A stretch of 14,816 bases of DNA, taken from assembly GCA_002304945.1 (NCBI GenBank), contig DBPQ01000040.1, forward strand, positions 124 through 14,939. Direction: 5' to 3'. The notes beneath the pieces are model-generated. The model was not told where the DNA came from. It did no database searches and was given only the letters and a program-made list of their open reading frames with translations. A program made the position numbers and the translations under genes. Source of the stretch: Actinomycetales bacterium UBA1416. GTDB lineage: Bacteria > Actinomycetota > Actinomycetes > Actinomycetales > Actinomycetaceae. Shown here in pieces: positions 7,063-13,187 of this stretch (positions are counted from its first letter, which is position 1; the number at the start of each line of letters is the position of its first letter).

Positions 7063-7118
7063 TTGGAAAGCGTGTTGGGTGCAAGCCCTCGGGGGTTCGA
7101 ATCCCCCATCCTCCGCCA
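7054..7118 (+). other. Attachment site: 3' half of tRNA-Ser(GGA) with core inverted repeat
   Basis: From TTGGAAAGCGTG (7063) to the CCA end at 7118 the sequence is the anticodon loop (anticodon GGA), 3' anticodon strand, long variable arm, T arm with GGTTCGAATC and 3' acceptor strand of tRNA-Ser. No matching 5' half (GGAGGAT and D arm) lies upstream, so it is not a working gene; it is the duplicated end left by an element that integrates in the tRNA. AACACGC (7054-7060) and GCGTGTT (7070-7076) form a 7-bp inverted repeat around AATTGGAAA, as expected for core integrase sites placed on the anticodon arms. The extra two bases between the arms would prevent normal anticodon folding. The full tRNA copy should be at the other end of the element, outside the window. 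Confidence 0.8.
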
Positions 7119-7120
7119 TG

Positions 7121-7163
7121 AAGAGGGCCCGTGACCTGCGGTGATGCAGGTGGCGGGCCCTTC
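7121..7163 (+). terminator. Terminator-like hairpin after the tRNA-Ser fragment
   Basis: GGGCCCG (7125-7131) pairs with CGGGCCC (7154-7160), and inside it ACCTGC (7134-7139) pairs with GCAGGT (7146-7151) around a 6-nt loop. The hairpin is followed only by TTC, without a long T run, as often in actinobacteria. It is probably the original tRNA gene's terminator. Confidence 0.7.
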
Positions 7164-7197
7164 GGCTGTCCGGGCTGAATGGCGGCCTGCAACGAAC

Positions 7198-7219
7198 GGT
7201 TGCAGTTGCGGTTGCAGTT
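7198..7219 (+). repeat. Right pair of GGTTGCAGTT direct repeats (candidate integrase arm sites)
   Basis: Two copies of GGTTGCAGTT (7198-7207, 7210-7219) have the same 2-nt gap and orientation as the pair at 6937-6958. The offset between the pairs is 261 bases, and the tRNA-Ser fragment lies between them. As a P' arm this would complete an attP-like layout. Confidence 0.6.
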
Positions 7220-7485
7220 GCATGAAGCGTGTGTTGTCAACAACTGCTATCGGCCGACGTCGGCCCGGTCGGCAAGGGTAGGGCTCTCTGGTGCGGTGTG
7301 GGGCTACCTCGGCTTTTATGCCGGGCTTCTCACCCTGCCCGACGTTCTACCCAGGCGCTGACACCGAGGCAGGTGACCGTCCGGATCTGGAGCCCATGAG
7401 GGTGGACGCGCTGTCATGCCCAGTAGCGGTAGTCGCAGGTCGACGGCCAACTACATCCTCGCCGCCTACATGAGTCGGCCAAATA

Positions 7486-7501
7486 CCCGACAGCATTCGG
7501 G
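7486..7501 (-). terminator. Short hairpin after the RelE-type gene
   Basis: On the minus strand, just past the stop of the toxin gene, CCCGA and TCGGG form a 5-bp stem with a 6-nt loop followed by TATTT. It could end the minus-strand toxin-antitoxin transcript. The stem is short, so this is a modest call. Confidence 0.4.
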
Positions 7502-7504
7502 GTG

Positions 7505-7771
7505 TCAGCGTCGTCGGTAGATGTCCGCGCGGTGGTCGATGGCGACGATGGTCACGACGTTCGAGATCCGGTAGATGATGCGGAAGGCTCCGCGTCGCGC
7601 ACTGTGCAGGCCCTCAAACTCGTTGCGCAGTGGCTTGCCCACGCGCCACGGATTACCGGCCATGGCGCCGTAGATGAACTCGACCGCCGCGGTGGCCGTC
7701 TTCTCGGGGAGCCTGGCAAGGGCGCGTCGTGCGGTGGGCGTCCACGCGATTGGCAGCGGCGCCTCGCTCAT
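7505..7771 (-). CDS. RelE/ParE-superfamily toxin
   Basis: This 88-residue protein of the RelE/ParE fold has WTPTARRALARLPEKTATAA (helix pair, residues 10-29), a central strand set GNPWRVGKPLRNEFEGLHSA, and the typical end RRGAFRIIYRISNVVTIVAI followed by DHRADIYRRR. The Arg/His-rich C-terminus (RIIYRI, DHRADIY) is characteristic of RelE-type ribosome-dependent mRNA interferases. ATG 7771 overlaps the antitoxin stop as ATGA, so it is translated with the upstream gene. The order antitoxin-toxin and the overlap are those of a type II module. RelE versus ParE target (mRNA or gyrase) cannot be settled from sequence alone; the C-terminal Arg-rich end favours RelE. Confidence 0.9.
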   Translation of the reverse strand: MSEAPLPIAWTPTARRALARLPEKTATAAVEFIYGAMAGNPWRVGKPLRNEFEGLHSARRGAFRIIYRISNVVTIVAIDHRADIYRRR

Positions 7772-8049
7772 TCGCTGAGCGAGCGCAGGATCTCATCCTT
7801 GGTCAGCACCTCGGCCTCGCCGGCAGCAAGGTCTCCCAGGCTGGCCCGGATCTGCTTGATCAGCGTGGGCCGGCCCGCGATGTCCAACGTCTCCTCCAAC
7901 GAGGCCAAGTCATCGACGCTGAGCACGACGGCCGCCGGTCTGCCGTGCTTGGTGATCACGACACGGTCTTGCTCACGTTCCACCTGCTCCACGACCTCGG
8001 AGAGGTGGTTCTTCACATCCTTCAACGCCATCGAACCCTCGACTGTCAT
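7768..8049 (-). CDS. Phd/YefM-family antitoxin
   Basis: This antitoxin binds its operator through the N-terminal Phd/YefM fold and neutralises the RelE-type toxin with its C-terminal tail. The diagnostic block is MALKDVKNHLSEVVEQVERE, then DRVVITKHGRPAAVVLSVDD; the C-terminal helix (ASLGDLAAGEAEVLTKDEIL) is the toxin-wrapping part. ATG 8049 is preferred because it sits 7 nt behind a TACACT -10 box with no ribosome site, fitting a leaderless start; ATG 8055 and GTG 8067 are in frame but lie too close to or inside the promoter. From 8049 the product is 93 residues. Autoregulation is likely through the inverted repeat that overlaps the -10 box. Confidence 0.88.
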   Translation of the reverse strand: MTVEGSMALKDVKNHLSEVVEQVEREQDRVVITKHGRPAAVVLSVDDLASLEETLDIAGRPTLIKQIRASLGDLAAGEAEVLTKDEILRSLSE

Positions 8050-8056
8050 GGCCATG

Positions 8057-8084
8057 AGTGTAGCCACAACACTGTGCTCCGCAA
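8057..8084 (-). promoter_or_regulatory. Promoter and operator of the Phd/RelE-type operon
   Basis: On the minus strand TTGCGG (8084-8079), a 16-nt spacer and TACACT (8062-8057) give a promoter whose predicted start falls at ATG 8049. The inverted repeat AGTGT/ACACT (8069-8073 with 8057-8061, 7-nt centre) covers the -10 box, the natural place for antitoxin binding. Confidence 0.5.
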
Positions 8085-8160
8085 TGCGCGGATCTGCCGC
8101 GAGGTACGCGGTCGCTCATGCCGAGGAGTGTGCGCGGGGCGGCTTTCCTCTTGGTGGTGG

Positions 8161-8766
8161 TCAGGCGGGCTCGACTGTTCGGCGCATCACGGTGTTCTTC
8201 AAGCCCTTGGGTCGGAGGAAGTCGAACCCGGCACGCTCGTAGACCGCCCGGGTGCCGTTGTAGAGGAACGAGGATGACGTCTTCTTCTCGCCCGGCATGC
8301 GCGGGTAACCCTCGACCACTCCGCCGCCTGCCTGGGCGATCAGGTTGAGTGCTCCCTTGAGCGCGACGGTCACCAACCCGTGACGGCGGAAGCGCCTATC
8401 GACGAAGATGCAGGTGATCCGGCAGTCCGGTTCATCCTCACCCTCGGCCCTCAGGTCAGCCAGGTACTGCTTGCGGTGGTGGATGTTCGGGAGTTCTACG
8501 GGCGTGCCGTACTCGGCCCAGGCGATCGCCTCCTCGCCGTCGTCCCCGTCGCGGATGATGAGCGCGGCGTGCGCGACGCCGTTGGTGACCAATTGCTGCT
8601 TCAGTGCGCGGTTGCGGTCGTAGCTCTTGTTGCGTTCCTCGCAGTCGGGGTGGAACCAGACGCACCAGCAGCCGCCGAAGATGCCGTTGTGTCTCTCGAC
8701 AAGTGCTGCGAACAGGTCCCAGGTCTCCTCGGTTAGCGGCTTGATCGTCGTTGACCCCGGATCCAT
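8161..8766 (-). CDS. GNAT-family N-acetyltransferase
   Basis: This is a 201-residue acetyl-CoA-dependent N-acetyltransferase. ATG 8766 with upstream TAAGG is chosen; an in-frame extension to 8901 reads into the neighbouring divergent gene's leader and looks non-coding. The acetyl-CoA-binding motif A is in ITCIFVDRRFRRHGLVTVAL, preceded by strands YGTPVELPNIHHRKQYLA and followed by GGGVVEGYPR and AVYERAGFDFLRPKG, the typical C-terminal motif B. The N-terminus has FGGCWCVWFHPDCEE, a cysteine/histidine/tryptophan signature seen in one actinobacterial GNAT subgroup. Substrate is unknown. It lies alone on the minus strand between the RelE/Phd pair and a divergent membrane protein. Some TA systems use GNAT toxins, but no RHH-type antitoxin gene adjoins it, so a housekeeping or resistance role is at least as likely. 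Confidence 0.9.
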   Translation of the reverse strand: MDPGSTTIKPLTEETWDLFAALVERHNGIFGGCWCVWFHPDCEERNKSYDRNRALKQQLVTNGVAHAALIIRDGDDGEEAIAWAEYGTPVELPNIHHRKQYLADLRAEGEDEPDCRITCIFVDRRFRRHGLVTVALKGALNLIAQAGGGVVEGYPRMPGEKKTSSSFLYNGTRAVYERAGFDFLRPKGLKNTVMRRTVEPA

Positions 8767-8929
8767 CGTCGCCTTACAGACGACGCTAACCCCCAACGAG
8801 GGCCCACGGTACTGATGGGCCGACGCAGACGGACTTACAGCAACGACTTCCCGGCAATCACACTCGTCTGCCGCCCAGCCCAGAGGGAGTGCGCTTCCCA
8901 TGGGGCGTGGTGTCGGGGATGCTTGGGCG

Positions 8930-9367
8930 ATGAAGCGCTGGCTGGGCGTCGTCGCTCCTCTCTTGGCGGCAGGCGGGGTCGTCGTGATGTTGCTCCCGAC
9001 GATGGAAGTGCGGTGGGGCGTTGACCCCGCCTTGGGCCTCGATCCGCCTGTGACGAGGCACTCGTGGTTCGACCCACTCCTGCTGGGCTACGCGCGCTTG
9101 GATGCGCCACTGGCGCTCCTGGCAGGCATCGCCGGAGTCATCCTGCTCCTGGTGGGCCTTCGCAGATCCCTTCCGTCGTGGGTCGCCATCGGATGCTTGA
9201 TCGCGGGGGCGGTGTTGCCCTTGCTCGGCTACGCGGTTCACGGCACTCTCGGTGGAATCGCGCTTGTGGCTCCGGTCCTGCTGGCAGCCGGTGCGGTGAC
9301 AGCCGTCATCTTGCGACTTACTGCGACGGCGGCTATCACCACCTCTCAAAGCACACTTCGGCTTTGA
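8930..9367 (+). CDS. Small integral membrane protein, function unknown
   Basis: This 145-residue protein has four predicted membrane helices: WLGVVAPLLAAGGVVVMLL near the N-terminus, PLALLAGIAGVILLLVGL, WVAIGCLIAGAVLPLLGYAV, and IALVAPVLLAAGAVTAVIL near the C-terminus. Between helices 1 and 2 lies an outside loop of about 30 residues (from VRWGVDPALGLDPP). The start MKRW at 8930 puts positive residues before helix 1, as expected; ATG 8900, which has GGGAG 10 nt upstream, would add ten residues and remains possible. I recognise no family. It is divergent from the acetyltransferase and converges on the truncated duplicate gene, with a hairpin between them. Confidence 0.7.
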   Translation: MKRWLGVVAPLLAAGGVVVMLLPTMEVRWGVDPALGLDPPVTRHSWFDPLLLGYARLDAPLALLAGIAGVILLLVGLRRSLPSWVAIGCLIAGAVLPLLGYAVHGTLGGIALVAPVLLAAGAVTAVILRLTATAAITTSQSTLRL

Positions 9368-9393
9368 ACCCGAGTGGATCTTCACCTCCCAAA

Positions 9394-9418
9394 CGCGCGC
9401 ACATGCCGCAAGCGCGCG
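9394..9418. terminator. Hairpin between convergent genes
   Basis: CGCGCGC (9394-9400) pairs with GCGCGCG (9412-9418), an 11-nt loop between. It lies between the ends of the plus-strand membrane protein gene and the minus-strand truncated gene and may terminate both. No T run follows. Confidence 0.45.
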
Positions 9419-9428
9419 GGCGGAGCGG

Positions 9429-9766
9429 TCAGAACTCGTACCAGTTGTAGAGGGTGAGTTGGCCGTCGCGTCCCCGCTGGGCGAGCAGGATCAGGTCCTG
9501 CGCGAGTCGGGCCGATGCGCCTTCGTCCACTGCCCCGTTCAACTCGACGGACCAAGCCTCCGCGAGGGCGGCGACCTGGCCCGGGGGGATGGCTGCGACA
9601 CGGTCCCGGAGGGAATCGGCGATGCGTTCAATGACCGGCTCCGCCATCCACGTCACATCAGCCTCCGGATCCTCGGGCATCAGCGGCCAGAGTTGCTGCG
9701 TCACCGACAGGTCGATCGCGATCGGCACGCCTTCGGCTAAGTCCGGCAGCGAGGTGAGGTGGGGCT
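9429..9766 (-). pseudogene. Truncated copy of the unknown gene at 13188-13640
   Basis: The frame ends in DGQLTLYNWYEF and matches the gene at 13188-13640 closely along its length (for example ERIADSLRDRVAAIPPGQV and DEGASARLAQDLILLAQRGR), differing at scattered positions in both DNA and protein. Homology stops at the bases ggggct (9761-9766); the next bases belong to an IS256-type transposase frame. About 38 N-terminal residues and the start region are lost. The ATG at 9728 (MPIAIDL) could give a 99-residue product, but it has no good ribosome site and lacks the front of the protein. I call it a decayed duplicate cut by the IS fragment. For the family itself see the full-length copy. Confidence 0.75.
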
Positions 9767-10180
9767 AAACTGGTCACCAGTGACGCGCACGCCGGGCTGG
9801 TCGCCGCCACCGGGGCAACCCTGCCCAGGGCGGGGTGGCAGCGGTGCCGCACCCACTACGCCGCCAACCTGATGTCCGTGACCCCGAAGTCCTCCTGGCC
9901 GTGGGTCAAGACCCTGCTGCACACCGTGTACGACCAACCCGACGCCGCGAGCGTGCACGCCCAGTTCGACCGGGTCCTGGCCGCCCTGGAGTACAAGCTC
10001 CCCGCCTCCTTCACCCACCTCGAGTCCGCCCGGGAGGAGATCCTCGCGTTCACCGCCTTCCCGAAGGCGAACTGGCGGCAGATCTCGTCCAACAACCCCA
10101 ACGAGCGCTTGAACCGGGAGATCCGCCGTCGCACCGACGTCGTCGGGATCTTCCCCGACCGGAACTCCATCATCCGGCTA
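9767..10180 (+). mobile_element. IS256-family transposase fragment
   Basis: This is an uninterrupted frame of about 137 residues from the C-terminal half of a mutator-type (IS256) transposase. It contains the second catalytic Asp in KLVTSDAHAGLVAATGATLP, the middle RCRTHYAANLMSVTPKSSWP, and the last catalytic Glu in SSNNPNERLNREIRRRTDVV followed by GIFPDRNSIIRL. Family members are about 400 residues, so the first half and the last part are missing; the match ends at IIRL near 10180 and the frame then runs on through unrelated residues. No start, stop or terminal inverted repeat of an intact IS is seen. The left edge cuts exactly into the duplicated gene at 9766, and the right edge precedes the HicA promoter by about 120 bases. 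It is inactive. Confidence 0.85.
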
Positions 10181-10297
10181 CGTCCGAGCGTACGCCCGCC
10201 AACCCCCCGACGGAAGAGCCCCACTCAACGACCCATGATTCGTCTGCGTGGTGCGCTCAACGACGTCCGCTTCTGCCGCAAACGGTGCGGTTCACCC

Positions 10298-10328
10298 TTG
10301 TCTCGTCTAGTACCGCTGGTGGTACCAT
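10298..10328 (+). promoter_or_regulatory. Promoter and operator of the HicA/HicB-type operon
   Basis: TTGTCT (10298-10303) and TACCAT (10323-10328) form a plausible promoter with a rather long 19-nt spacer; the -10 box ends 5 nt before GTG 10334. The inverted repeat GTACC (10310-10314) and GGTAC (10321-10325), plus the 8-bp palindrome TGGTACCA (10320-10327), overlaps the -10 box and is a likely site for HicB repression. Confidence 0.45.
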
Positions 10329-10333
10329 GAGCT

Positions 10334-10579
10334 GTGCCTTCAGTCGAGAAGATGGTCGCAGGGATGCGAGCGAACCCTCGCAGCGTCGCCTACGCCGATC
10401 TCGCCAAGGTCTGTGGGCACTACTTCGGCCCACCCCGAACGACGGGTGGGTCACACGCCGTCTACAAGACCCCCTGGCCCGGCGACCCGCGGGTCAACAT
10501 CCAGAACGACCACGGGAAGGCCAAGGCCTATCAGGTCCGCCAAGTCCTGGCTGCCATCGAGAAACTGGAGGAGAAGTGA
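10334..10579 (+). CDS. hicA: HicA-type mRNA interferase toxin
   Basis: HicA toxins are small dsRBD-fold ribonucleases that cut mRNA with a single catalytic histidine. This 81-residue product has RSVAYADLAKVCGHYFGPPR, then TTGGSHAVYKTPWPGDPRVN with the key His41 in the GSH motif, and ends NDHGKAKAYQVRQVLAAIEK. GTG 10334 is taken because a -10 box sits 5 nt before it and there is no ribosome site; ATG 10352 (MVAGM) is the alternative. The stop overlaps the antitoxin start as GTGA. The order toxin then antitoxin is the normal hicAB arrangement. Size and motif order fit an active toxin. Confidence 0.88.
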   Translation: MPSVEKMVAGMRANPRSVAYADLAKVCGHYFGPPRTTGGSHAVYKTPWPGDPRVNIQNDHGKAKAYQVRQVLAAIEKLEEK

Positions 10580-10923
10580 GCACAAGCACCGCACATGACG
10601 CCAGTCGCTACCTCTACCGGGTGACCTGGTCAGAGGAAGACGGCGAGTTCGTCGCGACCTGTGTCGAGTTCCCGTCGCTGTCGTGGCTGGCAGGAACACC
10701 CGAAGACGCACTGCGTGGCCTGCGCGACCTCGTCACCGAGGTCATCGCCGACCTGGATGACGCCGGCGAAGGCATACCCGAACCACTGTCCACCAAGGCC
10801 TACTCCGGCAAGTTCAACCTCCGCCTCGGTGAGCACCTTCACCGCCGGCTCGCGACGGAAGCCGCCGAGCAACACCTCAGCCTGAACCAATACGTCGTGC
10901 GGAAACTGAACCACGCGTCCTGA
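10576..10923 (+). CDS. hicB: HicB-type antitoxin
   Basis: This 115-residue partner of the toxin before it starts at GTG 10576, overlapping the toxin stop, with a strong GGAGGAG ribosome site inside the toxin gene. The N-terminal half is the partial RNase H fold of HicB: YRVTWSEEDGEFVATCVEFP, SLSWLAGTPEDALRGLRDLV. The C-terminal half is a ribbon-helix-helix DNA-binding domain, KFNLRLGEHLHRRLATEAAE then HLSLNQYVVRKLN. It should bind and silence the HicA toxin and repress the operon at the inverted repeat over the -10 box. Neither domain shows damage. Confidence 0.9.
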   Translation: MSTSTAHDASRYLYRVTWSEEDGEFVATCVEFPSLSWLAGTPEDALRGLRDLVTEVIADLDDAGEGIPEPLSTKAYSGKFNLRLGEHLHRRLATEAAEQHLSLNQYVVRKLNHAS

Positions 10924-11141
10924 TCCCTCGTCCCCGCAACACCCGGACAACACTCGTGCACGACCCCGCGCAGCCGATCGCGCACCGAACCTGACGGAAG
11001 CTAGTTATGGGACGAACATCCGCATTTGCCGCGGACAGCGCGACGGATCCTACGAACGTTGCACGACGGTGCCGCAGCTGACCACAGGCCGTCACGGTGG
11101 CCCAACGGGATCGGGACACTGGCTTCATCGCGTGCGGTGCG

Positions 11142-12158
11142 CTATTGGGTGGTGCGGCGGGCCCCAGGACGGCGTGACTTCTTGTACTCGTTGACGGCCT
11201 TGCGTGTGCTGAGCCATTGGCCGTCGCTGCGTTGGTGAGCGTCGAGTCGTCCGCGTTGGGCTGCCGCGCGGAGGGCGACGAGGCTGAGGTCGGAGTCGAC
11301 GAGTGCTCCGAGAGGGACGAGTCTCGCGGGTCCGGCGACGTTGGGGATGATGAAACGGTTCAGGTTGTCGATCATCGCCCGGGCCAGGATCTCACCGAGA
11401 GCTCCGACATCGCCCTTGTCTGCTTGCTGCATGGCCCGCAGGTAGGCGGCGCGTTGTTCCTTGAGGATCACGACCGGCGGGTAGCCGAGCCTGACCAGCA
11501 CCAGATTCAGGGCTAGCCGTCCGGCACGACCGTTGCCGTCGAGGAACGGGTGGACCCGTTCGAAGTGGTTGTGTGCTTCCGCCAACAACTCGGGCAGGTT
11601 GCCGCCGGCCTCCAGGTCGGCGGGAGTCCCGTTGATGACGGTGACCCACTCATCGAGGGCGGCGGGCACCAGCGGCCACGATGGTGGGGTCATGCCTTCT
11701 TCGAAGGGGTGGATGTCGTGGCGGCGAAAGTTGCCGGGCGATTCGGCGTCCGACGCGTCCGGGTGCGGGGAGACCTGCCAGACCAGGGTCAGGGCCAAGT
11801 GGTGGATGTGGCGGATCTCCTGGACGGTGATCAGGGTGTCGGCGGTCCGGTCACCGGCGCCCATCGCTTCCCGGTACACCCAGGAGGCGGCGTCGCCGTA
11901 GCCCTTGACCTCCATGTACTCACGGAGCGGCTTGGCGCCGACGGCCTTGCCTTGGTCGAGCAGGGTCTCGACCTCACGCAGGACCAGGGTGTTGCCCTCC
12001 AGGGCCGTGGAGTGGTGTGCCTCCAGGTGCCAGATGTCGGCCCACACGTACGCCGATTCCTCCGGGGAAGGCAGTCCACCGAGTCGGGTACGGAGTTCGG
12101 CCAGTTGGCTGTCGAGCCTCGCATAGACCGTCGCGCGGGAGGGGCGGCCTCTCGCCAT
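11142..12158 (-). CDS. Fic-family protein (class II-like, self-inhibited)
   Basis: Fic enzymes transfer AMP or related groups from a nucleotide to target proteins. The catalytic motif is complete, HPFLDGNGRAGR at residues 203-214, with His203 as base. An N-terminal inhibitory motif STALEGN (Ser50 to Asn56, Glu54 key) marks a class II protein that holds itself inactive. Between them lies the helical Fic core (EIRHIHHLALTLVWQVSP, GNFRRHDIHPFEE). The C-terminal 60 residues (VALRAAAQRGRLDAHQRSDG then WLSTRKAVNEYKKS) look like a winged helix-turn-helix, so it may bind DNA and regulate itself. ATG 12158 follows GAGGAGG. At 338 aa it has the usual length of Fic-HTH fusions. No separate antitoxin gene adjoins it. 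The stretch of 218 bases between it and the HicB-type gene holds nothing I recognise. Confidence 0.92.
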   Translation of the reverse strand: MARGRPSRATVYARLDSQLAELRTRLGGLPSPEESAYVWADIWHLEAHHSTALEGNTLVLREVETLLDQGKAVGAKPLREYMEVKGYGDAASWVYREAMGAGDRTADTLITVQEIRHIHHLALTLVWQVSPHPDASDAESPGNFRRHDIHPFEEGMTPPSWPLVPAALDEWVTVINGTPADLEAGGNLPELLAEAHNHFERVHPFLDGNGRAGRLALNLVLVRLGYPPVVILKEQRAAYLRAMQQADKGDVGALGEILARAMIDNLNRFIIPNVAGPARLVPLGALVDSDLSLVALRAAAQRGRLDAHQRSDGQWLSTRKAVNEYKKSRRPGARRTTQ

Positions 12159-12170
12159 CGCGCCTCCTCA

Positions 12171-12266
12171 ACCTTGTTCACCCTTACAGGTAGCGAAATG
12201 AACTAAACAAACCCTACCCTGCACCGACCTTGTTAACCTGACGGCGCGACGAAACGAACTGAACAA
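12171..12266 (-). promoter_or_regulatory. Promoter and duplicated operator upstream of the Fic gene
   Basis: Two 40-bp units begin 56 bp apart (12171-12210 and 12227-12266). Both start ACCTTGTT and end GAAAnGAACTnAACAA, while the bases between are not conserved. Within each unit TTGTT near one end and AACAA at the other are inverted. Read on the minus strand, TTGTTT (12210-12205), a 16-nt spacer and TGTAAG (12188-12183) make a plausible promoter inside the first unit. This looks like a repeated operator, perhaps for the Fic protein's own DNA-binding end. Confidence 0.55.
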
Positions 12267-12483
12267 TCTGGAGTCGTGCGGCCGCGGCGGGACCCCCTCA
12301 CAGCACGGGCACACAACGTCTATGCCGCGCCGCGGACGATAGCCTGACGGCCCGGCCGCGACCTCATTTGCCGCACGGAGGACCTCCTGGTTGCGGGGTG
12401 TCCGGGCGGGCCTCTGCGCGTTCAGGCGGTTGTCTGGATGCGAGCGTCTGGCCGCCGCGTGTGGTCTGCGTCAAGCTGGGGCC
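12267..12483. other. Intergenic leader between Fic and M23 genes
   Basis: This divergent gap of about 220 bases has no supported gene. In-frame extension of the M23 gene to 12391 is possible but its residues are Cys/Arg-rich and unlike coding sequence here. I see no clear promoter for the M23 gene. Confidence 0.4.
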
Positions 12484-13134
12484 GTGAAGGACACTGCCAT
12501 CTCCCCGGCTCCGGTCATCCTGGGGTATCCACTGCGAGGGAGGTTCCGCGCCCGCAACAGCCCAGCGCGCAGAGTCCCCAGTCATGGCACCCACCTGATG
12601 GGCACGACCTACGCGATCGACCTTGTGCCCGTGGACGAAGCGGGCCGTTCAGCGCCGTGGAACTGGCGGGCCGTGGTGGCCACGGAGGACCCGCGGGGTT
12701 TCGTCGGGTTCGGTGCCCCGGTCCTGGCGCCCTGCGGAGGCGAGGTCGTGATCGTCCATGACGGCGAGATCGACCATGAGGCCCGCCGGTCGCAGCTGAC
12801 GCTGCTGCCCTACATGCTTGGTCAGGCCGGTCGCCTGCTGGGTGGCCCGTCGGCGATCGCCGGCAACCATGTCGTGATCCGTACGAGCACCGAGGGCCCG
12901 TTCGTTCTGCTGGCGCACCTGCAGCAGGGGTCTGCTCGGGTGCGCGTGGGTGACCGTGTTCGTCAGGGCGACGTCGTCGCTGGGTGCGGCAACTCGGGCA
13001 ACAGTACGCAACCGCACGTCCACCTCCAGGCGACCGACAGCACGGAGTGGAACACCGCTCGCGGTCTTCCGATCGCGTTCACGACGCCCCAGGGCCCTGC
13101 CCTCCCACAAGAGTCCGAGATCATCACGGCATGA
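12484..13134 (+). CDS. M23-family metallopeptidase (LytM-like), no signal peptide
   Basis: M23 enzymes are zinc endopeptidases that cut peptidoglycan cross-bridges. The ligands are visible: His37 and Asp46 in THLMGTTYAIDLVP, a further His145 in LLAHLQQGS, and the HxH pair His178/His180 in QPHVHLQ. The barrel strand motif RVRVGDRVRQGDVVAGCGNS is typical. GTG 12484 after GGGG is chosen; 216 residues. There is no N-terminal hydrophobic segment, so the enzyme as read is cytoplasmic unless exported another way; some compact M23 proteins in actinobacteria share this layout. It converges on the duplicated gene at 13188-13640. If it is a toxin rather than a housekeeping enzyme, that neighbour could be a protector, but the sequence does not show this. 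Confidence 0.88.
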   Translation: MKDTAISPAPVILGYPLRGRFRARNSPARRVPSHGTHLMGTTYAIDLVPVDEAGRSAPWNWRAVVATEDPRGFVGFGAPVLAPCGGEVVIVHDGEIDHEARRSQLTLLPYMLGQAGRLLGGPSAIAGNHVVIRTSTEGPFVLLAHLQQGSARVRVGDRVRQGDVVAGCGNSGNSTQPHVHLQATDSTEWNTARGLPIAFTTPQGPALPQESEIITA

Positions 13135-13142
13135 TGGTCGCG

Positions 13143-13176
13143 GCACCCAAACGTCCTCGATTTCCGCGCGGGGTGC
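13143..13176. terminator. Weak hairpin between convergent genes
   Basis: GCACCC (13143-13148) can pair with GGGTGC (13171-13176) over a 22-nt loop, between the ends of the M23 gene and the minus-strand gene. The loop is long and no T run follows, so this is only a candidate. Confidence 0.25.
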
Positions 13177-13187
13177 GGGCGGAGCGG

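Larger units (their letters stand above)
7164..7504. other. Gene-free stretch right of the att site
   Basis: No gene is supported on either strand in these 340 bases. The stretch holds the right pair of GGTTGCAGTT repeats (7198-7219), a perfect 14-bp palindrome GGCCGACGTCGGCC (7252-7265), and near its end the hairpin that may stop the minus-strand RelE/Phd operon. A 60-codon plus frame at 7291 has no ribosome site and resembles no family. Confidence 0.5.

Noticed and set aside
7063..7118. Functional tRNA-Ser gene
   Set aside because: Only the 3' half is present; no 5' acceptor strand or D arm precedes it and the anticodon stem is displaced by two bases.
6579..7243. Long minus-strand frames with GDSNPRGLAP or GGFEPPRACT across the att site
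   Set aside because: These are the well-known spurious proteins read antisense through a tRNA-Ser 3' end; they have no ribosome site and no family features apart from that.
7291..7473. 60-codon plus-strand frame in the stretch right of the att site
   Set aside because: It has no ribosome site, no promoter, mixed codon use and no recognisable features.
10179..10238. Short frame YVRAYARQPPDGRAPLNDP after the transposase fragment
   Set aside because: It has a tidy ending but only 19 codons, no link to the transposase frame and no recognised parent protein.
9835..10923. A 362-codon plus-strand frame covering IS remnant, HicA and HicB regions
   Set aside because: Its first two thirds are out-of-frame readings of the transposase and HicA genes; only the last part, from 10576, is the real HicB-type gene.
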